In this document: piece by piece, positions 1 to 7,881 of the stretch
Position numbering within the stretch: the stretch's first letter is position 1
Layout: the number at the start of each line of letters is the position of its first letter
Assembly (NCBI GenBank): GCA_002726245.1
Contig: PBSM01000177.1
Location: 1-43,376, forward strand
Reading direction: 5' to 3'
DNA length: 43,376 bases
DNA from: Planctomycetaceae bacterium
Lineage (GTDB): Bacteria; Planctomycetota; Planctomycetia; Pirellulales; Pirellulaceae
Made by a program: the position numbers and the translations under genes
The notes under the pieces: model-generated
Told to the model about the DNA's origin: nothing
The model's database searches: none
What the model saw: the letters and a program-made list of their open reading frames with translations, nothing else

Positions 1-70
1 AATTCCGGCTTTCCTGTTCTCTCCCGCTTGAACCGCCGGTCCCACATCGGCAGCCTCCTGTCACCAGAAA

Positions 71-265
71 TCAACAGGCTGCTAGCAGCCAATCACGGTA
101 GGCCATTGTCATCATGGACTCAAAAGCGTGGATCATTTCATGGACCAAGGCTGACTTGAGGTCGTCACCCTCCAGTCTTTTCTTGATCGCTATCGTGCGT
201 TTCATGGGATTACATTCGGCAAGTTTGCCGTTCCGAAAACTTCGGTAGCGGAAGATCCAGTGATC
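71..265 (-). pseudogene. C-terminal remnant of a zinc metallopeptidase (HExxH)
   Basis: The last ~64 codons of a minus-strand reading frame ending at 71 contain ALVHEMIHAFE, a good HExxH zinc-binding motif with the hydrophobic context of a metallopeptidase helix. It is preceded by basic, polar residues (KRTIAIKKRLEGDDLK), which resembles SprT-like or related small metallopeptidases. The frame stays open to 448, but upstream of about 265 it is antisense to the TPR remnant and has no protease character, so the open frame there is probably fortuitous. No N-terminal domain or third metal ligand can be seen, so I call this a truncated piece, not a functional enzyme. The motif is clear; the family assignment is uncertain. 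Confidence 0.4.
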
Positions 266-1446
266 AATTCTCGGTTTGACCTGCAAGTCTGTCTCAACAT
301 CGACGACGGAGGGAAGGCGATACTGATCGACTGGCTGCACCGCCACGAAGTGAAGCGGTACGCCGAATCGATTGCGATTCTGGAGGGCCTCATCGAGCGT
401 AACCACGTAAACATGCACTACCAATGCGAGCTGATTACCGCTTACCACCAGACTGGGCGCGGCGAGCAGCGATCGGAGCTGATGAACGAGACCATCGCGT
501 TGTTCCGCCGAGGGGGCGCTGGAACGAGTCGAACGTCTCGCAACTCGCCGCGTGTGCCCACTTCAATCACCTCAATCAGCGAACGATTCAGCTACTTGGC
601 GAGTTAATCCCGATGCACCAACGCAGTCACCCGACGCGCGGCATCGGTGAGGGGACGCTTTCCAATTACTACACGTGGCTGGCGGACGCTCACTCGAAAC
701 TCAAGCAGACCAAGGAAGCCATCGACGCTGCTGCGGCCGCATCGTTAGCTGGGGGCCAAGTCACGCTCAACGACGCTACGCCATCAACAGGCTCGACGCT
801 GTGACGCAAAACGCCAAGGATCTCGACGATTACGTCACGCTGCTCGACAAGCGGGCGGAAGAAACCGGCCAAGACAGCTCGATCATTCGGCGCTCGATCG
901 GCAAGGCCTGTGCAGGAAGGAACGAGCACAAAAAGACCATCGGCCAACTGCGGATCTCGATCGAGCTGCTGCCCGGCGACCTCGATACGCACAAGCTGTT
1001 GATGGCGTCCTACGACACCTTGAAGGGCAAAGAGGGAGCGGTGCAATAGCTGCTTGCACTGATCGATATCGACCGCCACAACTTGAGTCACTATGTCGAG
1101 GTCGAGAAGCGACTCCGCGACAACGAGGAGTTGGCCGAACGTGTCACCACCGCGATCGTCGAAGCCGCGCCCAACGAGGCCGAATACCACGAGGCACTCG
1201 CCAAGATCCGCACCGCGAAGAGACAGCACACAGCCGCCGTGGTGCACTGGTAACAAGTCGCCGAGCTGCGATCACTCGAACCAAATGGTCTGATCAACCT
1301 CGCCAAAGCCCAGCTTCAAGCGAACCAACCGCAAGCTGCCGACCAAACGATTACTCAGCTCTAGAAAACTGACTGGCCTTCGCGATTCGAGACCGACGTC
1401 CGCAACTCTCTCAGCGAACTCAACCGGTCGAGACAAGCTCCGTAGA
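260..1446 (+). pseudogene. Decayed tetratricopeptide-repeat (TPR) protein gene, C-terminal part
   Basis: Three plus-strand frames in succession encode one TPR-like protein. 300-510 reads as YAESIAILEGLIERN with Tyr/Ala-rich helices. 500-740 is in another frame (LSNYYTWLADAHSKLKQTKE). From ~740 a third frame (LDDYVTLLDKRAEETGQDSS) runs on past in-frame stops at 1047-1049, 1252-1254 and 1363-1365 to end at 1446. The helical-pair spacing and the tail (TDWPSRFE) match the C-terminus of large TPR proteins common in Pirellulaceae, which I know from the family and have not searched. At least two frameshifts and three internal stops make a functional product very unlikely. The N-terminal part is missing. 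Confidence 0.7.
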
Positions 1447-1527
1447 GACAGAATCGCTGGCGTTGTCGTCCGCAGCGCGCAACGACATCCGATAAGGCGA
1501 AGCGGTGATAGTCCGCGATCGAGAGCA

Positions 1528-2826
1528 TCAAACCGACTCTTGAATGGCTTCTATCACGGTCTGCACGGACTTGAAAGCTCCGTAGAGTGCCAACGTAAAC
1601 AGGAAGAACATCACCAGGTTCTCCCACCAGCGGTTGCGGAATTCTTCGCCGATGAACTTGCTGCGGGCCGTGATGCACCACAGGCCGCCAGCAATCAGAG
1701 GCAGGAGCATGACTTGCGCGGCATTCACGACGAGCGTCAGTTGCACGAAGCCGGGCATTCCTGGCACGGTCCAGACCAATGGTGAAAGCAAACACCAAAC
1801 CACGATCACGCGATACAACGGGTGCTGGCGATAATCATCCGCGGCGAGCGCCGACGAACCGGCTCGCCAGCGCAACCACGCGTGGCTGCCCATATAGGCC
1901 AAACCAAGCGCGTGCCCGACTAGCGATGTAAACACGGCTGCCAACACTCCAAAATAGAATAGCACCTGCCCTCCTCGTCCCAGCACATCGCTCAACAGAC
2001 GCGGCAGGTCATCCATCTCCTCGATGGTCGTGTGCCGCGGATGCAGCAGTTCGGCACCCAGCGTCCAAATGGCAAGGTTCAATACGACCATCACGACCAT
2101 CGCCAGCAGGAAGTCGTAAAACTGAACACGTCGGAACTTCGGCCCGCTCCATCCTTTAGCCTCGATGAAGTAGGGATAGACGAGATTCATCAGCGAGCCG
2201 CCGACCGCCCCAATCATTCCCACCGCGATCAGCCAAGGACCGAACTTACCGCTTTGCTCCGGCATCTCGAACGACATCAATCCGCGTGCGATCCCCGCAG
2301 GGTTCGGTCCAACCCACATCGCTGTGCCGATGAAGGAGATAGAGAGCAACGCCAGGAACACCTTGAAGACTGTCTCGACGCGTCGATAGGCAGGCCGGAA
2401 GACCAACAACAGCGCCAGCACGTTACATAACACCGCCCATTGCCAGACTTTGCCGATGCCGGTGACATTCGCACAAGCTTCGCCCACCCCACGTGTCATG
2501 TAAGAACCGTAGAGATGGCCCAATATGATCGCCGCGGTAAGCAGCGCCGGTGCATACCAAGGATGCAGCCGCGCCAGTCCGTCGAGAACACCTTCACCGT
2601 GCTGGTTGCAGAGTTGGTACTTGGCGATCAGAGATACGAACAGGAAGCGCATCACCACGGCCAATACCAACACCCACATCAGCGAATAGCCGTAGTCACC
2701 TCCGGCGACTCCCATCTCGACAATGTCGCCCGCGCCTAGCCACGTGAGCACGACAACCAACCCTGGCCCGAACGAGCGCACGTATTCGCCAAACGTCTTC
2801 GGAACCGGTGTTGTCGAGTCGTTCAT
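1528..2826 (-). CDS. Nramp-fold membrane transporter, non-canonical metal site
   Basis: A 432-residue integral membrane protein with about eleven hydrophobic segments and the Nramp/SLC11 fold signature. The first helix region reads GAGDIVEMGVAGGDYGYSLM, aligning with the family's DPGN...FGY stretch, and the sixth helix region reads IGAVGGSLMNLVYP. The canonical DPGN residues are replaced (GAGD) and the MPH element of TM6 is not obvious, so it is probably one of the divergent Nramp relatives; the substrate cannot be named. I start at 2826 (MNDSTTPVPKTF) because a longer frame to 2955 adds 43 residues with no hydrophobic or conserved character. It stands alone between remnants, and a second Nramp-like gene lies at 28530-30020. 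Confidence 0.85.
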   Translation of the reverse strand: MNDSTTPVPKTFGEYVRSFGPGLVVVLTWLGAGDIVEMGVAGGDYGYSLMWVLVLAVVMRFLFVSLIAKYQLCNQHGEGVLDGLARLHPWYAPALLTAAIILGHLYGSYMTRGVGEACANVTGIGKVWQWAVLCNVLALLLVFRPAYRRVETVFKVFLALLSISFIGTAMWVGPNPAGIARGLMSFEMPEQSGKFGPWLIAVGMIGAVGGSLMNLVYPYFIEAKGWSGPKFRRVQFYDFLLAMVVMVVLNLAIWTLGAELLHPRHTTIEEMDDLPRLLSDVLGRGGQVLFYFGVLAAVFTSLVGHALGLAYMGSHAWLRWRAGSSALAADDYRQHPLYRVIVVWCLLSPLVWTVPGMPGFVQLTLVVNAAQVMLLPLIAGGLWCITARSKFIGEEFRNRWWENLVMFFLFTLALYGAFKSVQTVIEAIQESV

Positions 2827-3106
2827 TGGTCCCGCGAGAAAAGTGGAGTTGGAAGACGAAGGTTCAGGATAACCGATCTGGGAGTTGAGGTAGTGGCCCA
2901 CTAGATCCACACATCCTACCGCACCTCTTGCCCGTCTCAAAATGACCGATAGCATCCTGAATCATCGATGCTTTCAAGACACTACGGCGCGCAGCCGCAG
3001 GCAAGCGAGATAGGGCAACCGCTAACGACCGTCAGGACTTCGCAGAGATCATTTCGCAGATCAAGGAATTTGAGAAGACACTCTGCGATGGCCACGCATA
3101 CCGATT

Positions 3107-3238
3107 CCATTGAAGGTAGTGTCCTAATTTGAACAAATTAGGACACTACCCCATTGAAGGCCGTACCCTGCCCACTTCACAGGCACTGAAAGTCTGCCGC
3201 GCGAAAACGGCCCACCGAATTCAAATTAGGACACTACC
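3107..3238. repeat. Nested palindrome resembling insertion-sequence ends, with 10-bp direct repeats
   Basis: 3115-3131 (ggtagtgtcctaatttg) and 3134-3150 are perfect 17-bp inverted copies separated by only two bases. The hairpin is flanked by the direct repeat ccattgaagg at 3107-3116 (its last two bases shared with the arm) and 3151-3160. A third copy of the right arm, with two more matching bases, lies at 3220-3238, so 3115-3133 and 3220-3238 form a 19-bp inverted pair enclosing about 86 bp. The arrangement resembles abutted terminal repeats of a small transposable element, or a MITE with a target duplication. No transposase is present. Confidence 0.6.
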
Positions 3239-3243
3239 ACCCT

Positions 3244-3285
3244 GTGTCGGTGGAAGCAGTGACGAGTCATGAGGTCCACCGACAC
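3244..3285 (-). terminator. Stem-loop downstream of miaA, possible terminator
   Basis: gtgtcggtgga (3244-3254) pairs perfectly with tccaccgacac (3275-3285) across a 20-nt loop. It lies about 75 bp past the miaA stop on the minus strand. There is no clear U-tract on either side, so intrinsic termination is only a possibility. Confidence 0.3.
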
Positions 3286-3358
3286 GGGGTCGGTGGTGAA
3301 ATGTGGGTAAGGACAAGCCTTGGAAGGCCATCGTACAGGTTTTATGAAAGTGCCACTT

Positions 3359-4336
3359 TCAACCGCGAGCAGTGTAGTCGCCAAGAGTAAGTATGAGCTC
3401 GGCGACCTCATTGGCAGGAGCTTGGGTGTTAACGTCAATCCGCTGACACTCAGCCAAGCCTCGGAACCACGTTTCCTGCCGGCGTGCGAATTGGCGCGTG
3501 CGAGCTTTCACTTTTTCGATCACGTGTTTCAGATCTGTCGCCTGATCAAGATACTCGATCGCTTCCCGATACCCGACGGCTTGGTTGGCGGTTCGCCCGA
3601 GCTGACCATACCGCGTCTGTAACGACTGGACTTCCTCGATCAGACCGTTCTTGAACATCTCATCGACGCGAGCTTCGATGCGGTCGTGAAGCGTTGGTCG
3701 CGGCCATTCCAGCGCGAAGACTTTGCACGCCTGGTCCGGGATTTCGTCGAAATGAACCTGTTCGTGACTGATGGGCTGACCGTCGTGGCGATACACCTCC
3801 AACGCCCGGATGATCCGTCGCTTGTCGTTAGGATGCAGCTTAGCAGCGGCGAGGGGATCGACTTGCTCCAGCCGTTGGTGCAAGGCGGCGATGCCAACTT
3901 CTTCCAGTTCTGCCTCGATCTGCTCTCGGAACGCCCAGTCGGCCGGCGGCCCGGGATAAACACCCCGCAACAGGGACTTAAGGTACAAGGGTGTTCCACC
4001 CACGAATAGGACTTCGCGTCCTCGTGTACAAATTTCATCGATCACGCGGTGGGCGTCCCGAACGTATTGAGACAGACTGTACTCCTCGTTCGGATCGACT
4101 ACGTCCAGCAAGTGATGCGGCAGGTCAGCGCGTTGCTGTGGCGTTGGCTTTGCTGTTCCGATGTTCATGTCGCGATAAACAGACATCGAGTCGAGCGAGA
4201 TGATCTCGGCGTTGAGTTGTTTTGCCAACTCGATGCCAACTTCCGTCTTGCCGCTCGCAGTGGGCCCCGTCAAATACCAGCAGTCTCGGCGAGGCTCGAG
4301 AGTGTCGGGTTGCTCAACTTCGTATACGTCAGTCAT
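3359..4336 (-). CDS. miaA: tRNA dimethylallyltransferase MiaA
   Basis: Transfers a dimethylallyl group to N6 of A37 in tRNAs reading UNN codons, in the cytoplasm. At 325 residues it has the expected length. The N-terminus carries the P-loop GPTASGKT (about residues 24-31), followed by IISLDSMSVYRDMNIGTAKP, the family's substrate-binding segment, then LPHHLLDVVDP, the FVGGTPLYLKSLLRG loop, and the NDKRRIIRALEVY motif. The C-terminus has the conserved QFARRQETWFR element. It is transcribed divergently from hisE across about 150 bp. No anomaly is seen; the frame is intact and the start is supported by the distance to the P-loop. Confidence 0.97.
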   Translation of the reverse strand: MTDVYEVEQPDTLEPRRDCWYLTGPTASGKTEVGIELAKQLNAEIISLDSMSVYRDMNIGTAKPTPQQRADLPHHLLDVVDPNEEYSLSQYVRDAHRVIDEICTRGREVLFVGGTPLYLKSLLRGVYPGPPADWAFREQIEAELEEVGIAALHQRLEQVDPLAAAKLHPNDKRRIIRALEVYRHDGQPISHEQVHFDEIPDQACKVFALEWPRPTLHDRIEARVDEMFKNGLIEEVQSLQTRYGQLGRTANQAVGYREAIEYLDQATDLKHVIEKVKARTRQFARRQETWFRGLAECQRIDVNTQAPANEVAELILTLGDYTARG

Positions 4337-4486
4337 GATGGATACTTGCGACAGCTAAACGACACTACTTTCAATACAACCGCAACAGCGACCACTCCTT
4401 CACCATTCCGTACGACGTTGGCCGAGCTATGCGTACCCTTGATCATCCTATTAGACTCACCACATCTGCAAGGGGCGATTGACCTG
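4337..4486. promoter_or_regulatory. Divergent intergenic region, probable promoters for miaA and hisE-hisG
   Basis: A 150-bp gap between divergently transcribed miaA and hisE must hold the start signals of both transcripts. It is locally AT-richer than the flanking genes. I cannot assign -35/-10 boxes with confidence. A purine-rich aagggg at 4470-4475 could serve hisE as a ribosome binding site. Confidence 0.35.
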
Positions 4487-4849
4487 ATGTTCGAAGCTAA
4501 TGTTCTCGCAAGACTGATGGCGATCATCGAAGATCGCAAAGCCAACCCGCCCGAACGTTCGTATACGACGTCCCTTTTTCAAGGCGGCGTCGCCAAAATC
4601 GGCGGGAAAATCGTAGAAGAAGCGGCCGAAGTCGTAGAAGCTGCTCGTGAACCTGGCGACGACGGGCGGAGTCACCTGATCAGCGAAGCAGGCGATCTGA
4701 TCTATCATCTGTTGGTCATGCTGGGACACAAAAACATTAAGCTCAGCGAAGTGGAAGCTGAGCTCGCCAAACGCTTCGGCGTTTCCGGCTTGGACGAAAA
4801 AGCCGCTCGCAGCGAACAAGCGAACACTGAAAAAGGAAGCGCGGAATGA
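4487..4849 (+). CDS. hisE: Phosphoribosyl-ATP pyrophosphatase HisE
   Basis: Hydrolyses phosphoribosyl-ATP to phosphoribosyl-AMP, the second step of histidine synthesis. The 120-residue all-helical protein has the MazG/HisE metal-binding pattern: GGKIVEEAAEVVEAA at about residues 43-57, followed by HLISEAGDLIYHLLVML at about 66-82, giving the EExxE and ExxD acidic clusters that bind magnesium. The N-terminal LARLMAIIEDRKANPPERSYT is also typical. The frame is open far upstream, but that part is antisense to miaA. ATG 4487 gives normal family length; ATG 4517 is an alternative. The stop overlaps the hisG start by 4 bp (ATGA), so the two are translationally coupled. HisI is not in the window. 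Confidence 0.93.
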   Translation: MFEANVLARLMAIIEDRKANPPERSYTTSLFQGGVAKIGGKIVEEAAEVVEAAREPGDDGRSHLISEAGDLIYHLLVMLGHKNIKLSEVEAELAKRFGVSGLDEKAARSEQANTEKGSAE

Positions 4850-5697
4850 GCAACCTTCGAATCGGTTTGCCCAGCAAAGGACGACTGGCGGAACAAGCGG
4901 CGAGTCTGCTCGATCAGGCGGGACTTCGCTTCCGGCGCCAGGATCGCAGCTTGTTCGCACGCGTCAGAGAGTTGCCCGTAGACATCACGTTCCTCCGCAC
5001 CGACGATATCCCGTTGCTGTGTGCTGAGGGCGCAATCGACATGGGTATCACTGGGGGAGATCTCATCGAAGAAGCGAACGTTGACCTGACGACTCGGTTG
5101 TCGTTAGGTGTCGGCAAATGCCGCCTGTCGGTCTGTGTGCCTGAGGAGTCGTCGGTCAAGACGCCAGCCGATCTAGCTGGCTGCCGAGTCGCCACAAGTT
5201 TTCCACACGTCTCGAAACAGTTCTTCGAATCGCACGGCGCCAAGATTCATCTCGTCCCGCTGTCTGGTTCCGTCGAAATCATGATTTCGTTGGGAGTCGC
5301 CGAAGCGATCATCGATCTTGTCCAAACCGGCAGCACGCTCGTGGCGAATCGTCTCCGTGTGTTGACGGATATTGGAGAGTACGAGACGGTATTGGTCCAA
5401 AACAAAGAGACTCGTCATGCCGAGACGGCGAACCGCATCGTTCGCCGCCTGGAAGGGGTAGTGATTGCCCGAGCGTGGTCATTGCTGGAGTACAACGTAC
5501 CACGCGGCAAGTTGAGCGAAGCCGAAGCGATCACTCCCGGCTTCAACTCTCCCACGGTGAACTCGCTCGAAGACGCTGACTGGTGCGCGGTCCAAGTGAT
5601 GGTGAAGCGTAAGAACGTCATCGACGTCATGGACCGGTTGGAAGCGATCGGAGCGACGGCAATTCTCGAGACAGATATCGCCAACTGCCGTCTCTGA
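4846..5697 (+). CDS. hisG: ATP phosphoribosyltransferase HisG, long form
   Basis: Catalyses the first, committed step of histidine synthesis, joining ATP and PRPP. The 283-residue length indicates the long, self-sufficient form that needs no HisZ. The N-terminal half has LRIGLPSKGRLAEQ and DIPLLCAEGAIDMGITGGDL. The PRPP-binding region is around VEIMISLGVAEAIIDLVQTG (about residues 145-164). The final ~75 residues (LEYNVPRGKLSEAEAITPGF onward) form the regulatory domain that binds histidine in this form. It follows hisE with a 4-bp overlap. It converges on the YiiX-like gene with no intervening base: HisG stops at 5697 and the opposite gene's stop begins at 5698. Confidence 0.97.
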   Translation: MSNLRIGLPSKGRLAEQAASLLDQAGLRFRRQDRSLFARVRELPVDITFLRTDDIPLLCAEGAIDMGITGGDLIEEANVDLTTRLSLGVGKCRLSVCVPEESSVKTPADLAGCRVATSFPHVSKQFFESHGAKIHLVPLSGSVEIMISLGVAEAIIDLVQTGSTLVANRLRVLTDIGEYETVLVQNKETRHAETANRIVRRLEGVVIARAWSLLEYNVPRGKLSEAEAITPGFNSPTVNSLEDADWCAVQVMVKRKNVIDVMDRLEAIGATAILETDIANCRL

Positions 5698-7071
5698 TCA
5701 ATTAGCCTCGCCGCGTTCCAACATCGGCACAACACCGATCCCCGTCACGAGCTTGGCACTAAACGCAGGTGCAAATACTGCCACCGGCTCGAAGCTTTGC
5801 TGGGCGATCCCCATTCGAATCAAATCGCTCCCGGAAAGCGTTGGCCGCCCGGCTCGGGCCGTGAGTGGGATGCTCATGCCCCCGACCCCATCGTAGGCTC
5901 GGTAGACCACTTCCGTGCATACTAACTTGTCTGCTCGGCGGAAGTCGAAATCAAAGTCATACGATTTGCCTTCGTGCACAAGAGCGCGGGCCAACGCATC
6001 GCGGATCTCTAGCCGCCGCAAACGAGGCCTCAAGACGACAATCGAATCCGAAGAGAAGGGCGAGCCGAGTGGCCTAACTTGGACGCCATCCTTCATTGCC
6101 TCCAAGACTTTCATTGACCCCAAGACACTGGCCGGATCACTCGGCACTTCCAGTAACTCTCGCCAGCGAGAGCTGGCATCGTTGTGTTCAAAGAGCCCCA
6201 GCGAACGAGACGTGGCCGCGTCGCCGAGATATAACGCCGCGTGGGGCCAATAACCCGGCAAAAAATAGTTTGTCAGCGCATATTCTTTGCGAACAATCAA
6301 CACATCTCCCGGCAGCAGGAGTTGTTGCACGCCTTCCGCTGTGTCAGTGGGCAGAGACGGCTGGTGCCCATATCGAAGGTACTTATTGGCGACAAGACTG
6401 CCTGCCAGTTTCTGCAGTCCGTACAAGGCACGCCCTAACAAGCTGCGTGCCGCATGGCGAGCGAGTTGGTCGGCGCGAGTCCGGAGTTTTGCGCGAGTGA
6501 AGTCATAAACGGACACGTCCAAACGATGCAGGAGTCCGTCGATAACTGCAAACAGTGCGGTTCGTTCTCCGTCTGCGAGCGTGCGAAGCTCTGCTTCGTG
6601 CTCCTCGAAGTAACGTATCGCGTGATACAGGTGCCAACCGTGGCGAGCACTGACAAGCGACTTCTGCACGGTATCAAAGACTCCCGCGGGTACACCGAGC
6701 TCTGGGGCCGGCTCGTTAAGCTTGCTTCGCACGATGGGACGGCTTGCAACCAGCTCGCGCAAGAATCTCGCGGCATCGACGAGCACTAAGGCTGCGGCGA
6801 AGGCGATCAGAAAAGCCCTGGGACGCGATGCCGCATCCAACGACTCGTCGTCTCGAAAAGAAGTGATCAGTTCGAACAGCGCATTCCGCGCCTGCCAGTA
6901 CGAAATGAGCAGCGACTGCGTCTGGCTCTCTTCGTTCGGCGTGAAGTACCCTCGATCCGAAGGGCCGATCTGCGTTTCAAGGGCTGCCTCGCGTTCTTTC
7001 AGTTCTTGAAAGTACTCCCCGAGGTCAGTCACGGTTCGGGCTGCGGCGGAAAGCTCTTCGGGGGTCATCAT
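5698..7071 (-). CDS. YiiX/YebB-like permuted papain-fold cysteine hydrolase with N-terminal helical domain
   Basis: A 457-residue protein. The C-terminal half has the permuted NlpC/P60 arrangement of YiiX/YebB-like proteins: LLLPGDVLIVRKE at about 252-263, then YWPHAALYLGD with candidate catalytic His277, and KLVCTEVVYRAY with candidate nucleophile Cys385, so His precedes Cys as expected. The N-terminal ~230 residues are helical, with one hydrophobic stretch at about 86-103 (AFLIAFAAALVLVDAARF), and resemble nothing I know. No cleavable signal peptide is seen. It is the last gene of the minus-strand run, 27 bp after the small membrane protein. Known members act on peptide, amide or lipid ester bonds; the substrate here is unknown. 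Confidence 0.75.
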   Translation of the reverse strand: MMTPEELSAAARTVTDLGEYFQELKEREAALETQIGPSDRGYFTPNEESQTQSLLISYWQARNALFELITSFRDDESLDAASRPRAFLIAFAAALVLVDAARFLRELVASRPIVRSKLNEPAPELGVPAGVFDTVQKSLVSARHGWHLYHAIRYFEEHEAELRTLADGERTALFAVIDGLLHRLDVSVYDFTRAKLRTRADQLARHAARSLLGRALYGLQKLAGSLVANKYLRYGHQPSLPTDTAEGVQQLLLPGDVLIVRKEYALTNYFLPGYWPHAALYLGDAATSRSLGLFEHNDASSRWRELLEVPSDPASVLGSMKVLEAMKDGVQVRPLGSPFSSDSIVVLRPRLRRLEIRDALARALVHEGKSYDFDFDFRRADKLVCTEVVYRAYDGVGGMSIPLTARAGRPTLSGSDLIRMGIAQQSFEPVAVFAPAFSAKLVTGIGVVPMLERGEAN

Positions 7072-7098
7072 TCCGCTCCGGCATCCTGCGGCGCGTTG

Positions 7099-7875
7099 CT
7101 ACTGCATGGACACATGCCAAGAACCGTGATCGCCATAGTCGTTCCGCTCCAAGACCAACGTCACTTCAAAGGGTGGCGCCCGCCCGGTATCGTCCGCGAC
7201 GGAAAACGTCTCAGAAATGGTCGATTTGGATGCACTATCGAGTATCAACTCGTCGCTAACAAAGGTTAGCATTGCGTCCGGCGTGAGCTTGAGCAGTTTC
7301 TCGACGTTCGGCATCGCGACAAACTTCTCGAGCTCGTCGCGTCGTGGCTTGGCTAACCCCGCCATCGCGTCAAAGCCAGGTGCCTTGCCATCCGGGCCTG
7401 AAAGCGCACGCATCGCTTCCTCGGCTTCCTGTTCACCGATCGAATACGCGTGATCTAAGTCACCCTTATCACGCAGAGACTCTTCAAACGTCAATTGGTG
7501 TGCCTCTTTGACGCGGCCTTCCAAAATCAATCGCAGCCAGGTTTCTGCGTGTGGCCGCGCGACATCTTGAAGATGCTGCTTCCGCGCGTCGCTCCGCGCC
7601 GATGCGAAACCGACCAAGAACAACGACAGCAGAAGCGCAAATGCCGCCATCCATTTTCCGCCGGCTCGTGTTGTGGGGCGTGACAAACGCGCGACCGCGA
7701 CGATGGAGACGACGACAGCCAAGGCGGGTACGGCAACAAGCCAAGGTTGAAACACCGCGACGATGCCTGCCAGCGAGCTGATTAGTCCGGCAACCGCGAA
7801 ACCGCTCAGCGGCGCGTAATCATCCAACTCGGGGAGTTCGACTTGGGAAAACCGAGAATGACCTGATTCTGACAT
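7099..7875 (-). CDS. Small membrane protein with C-terminal soluble domain (DUF4190-like N-terminus)
   Basis: A 258-residue protein. An acidic N-terminus (QVELPELDDYAPLSG) leads into two closely spaced hydrophobic helices at about 22-63 and a third at about 75-93. That resembles the DUF4190 arrangement, although I infer this from topology and not from a strong motif. The remaining ~165 residues are polar and likely face one side of the membrane. They contain WLRLILEGRVKEAHQLT, reminiscent of the helix that opens SnoaL/NTF2-like domains, and end in a possible beta strand pair (FEVTLVLERNDYGDHGSWHV). It lies 6 bp after the GspE-like gene and 27 bp before the YiiX-like gene, so it is almost certainly co-transcribed. 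Function unknown. Confidence 0.65.
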   Translation of the reverse strand: MSESGHSRFSQVELPELDDYAPLSGFAVAGLISSLAGIVAVFQPWLVAVPALAVVVSIVAVARLSRPTTRAGGKWMAAFALLLSLFLVGFASARSDARKQHLQDVARPHAETWLRLILEGRVKEAHQLTFEESLRDKGDLDHAYSIGEQEAEEAMRALSGPDGKAPGFDAMAGLAKPRRDELEKFVAMPNVEKLLKLTPDAMLTFVSDELILDSASKSTISETFSVADDTGRAPPFEVTLVLERNDYGDHGSWHVSMQ

Positions 7876-7881
7876 GATTGG

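Larger units (their letters stand above)
2827..3358. other. Gene-free stretch with repeats and a possible coding scrap
   Basis: About 530 bp between the Nramp-like gene and miaA. It holds the palindrome cluster at 3107-3238 and a stem-loop at 3244-3285. A short open stretch on the plus strand (about 2973-3113) translates to DFAEIISQIKEFEKTLCDGH and looks amphipathic and protein-like, but has no plausible start and ends inside the repeat. It could be the tail of a lost gene. Nothing else is recognised. Confidence 0.4.

Noticed and set aside
4049-4486. Upstream extension of hisE (266-residue version)
   Set aside because: The extra 146 codons are antisense to miaA and its promoter; HisE family length is about 100-120.
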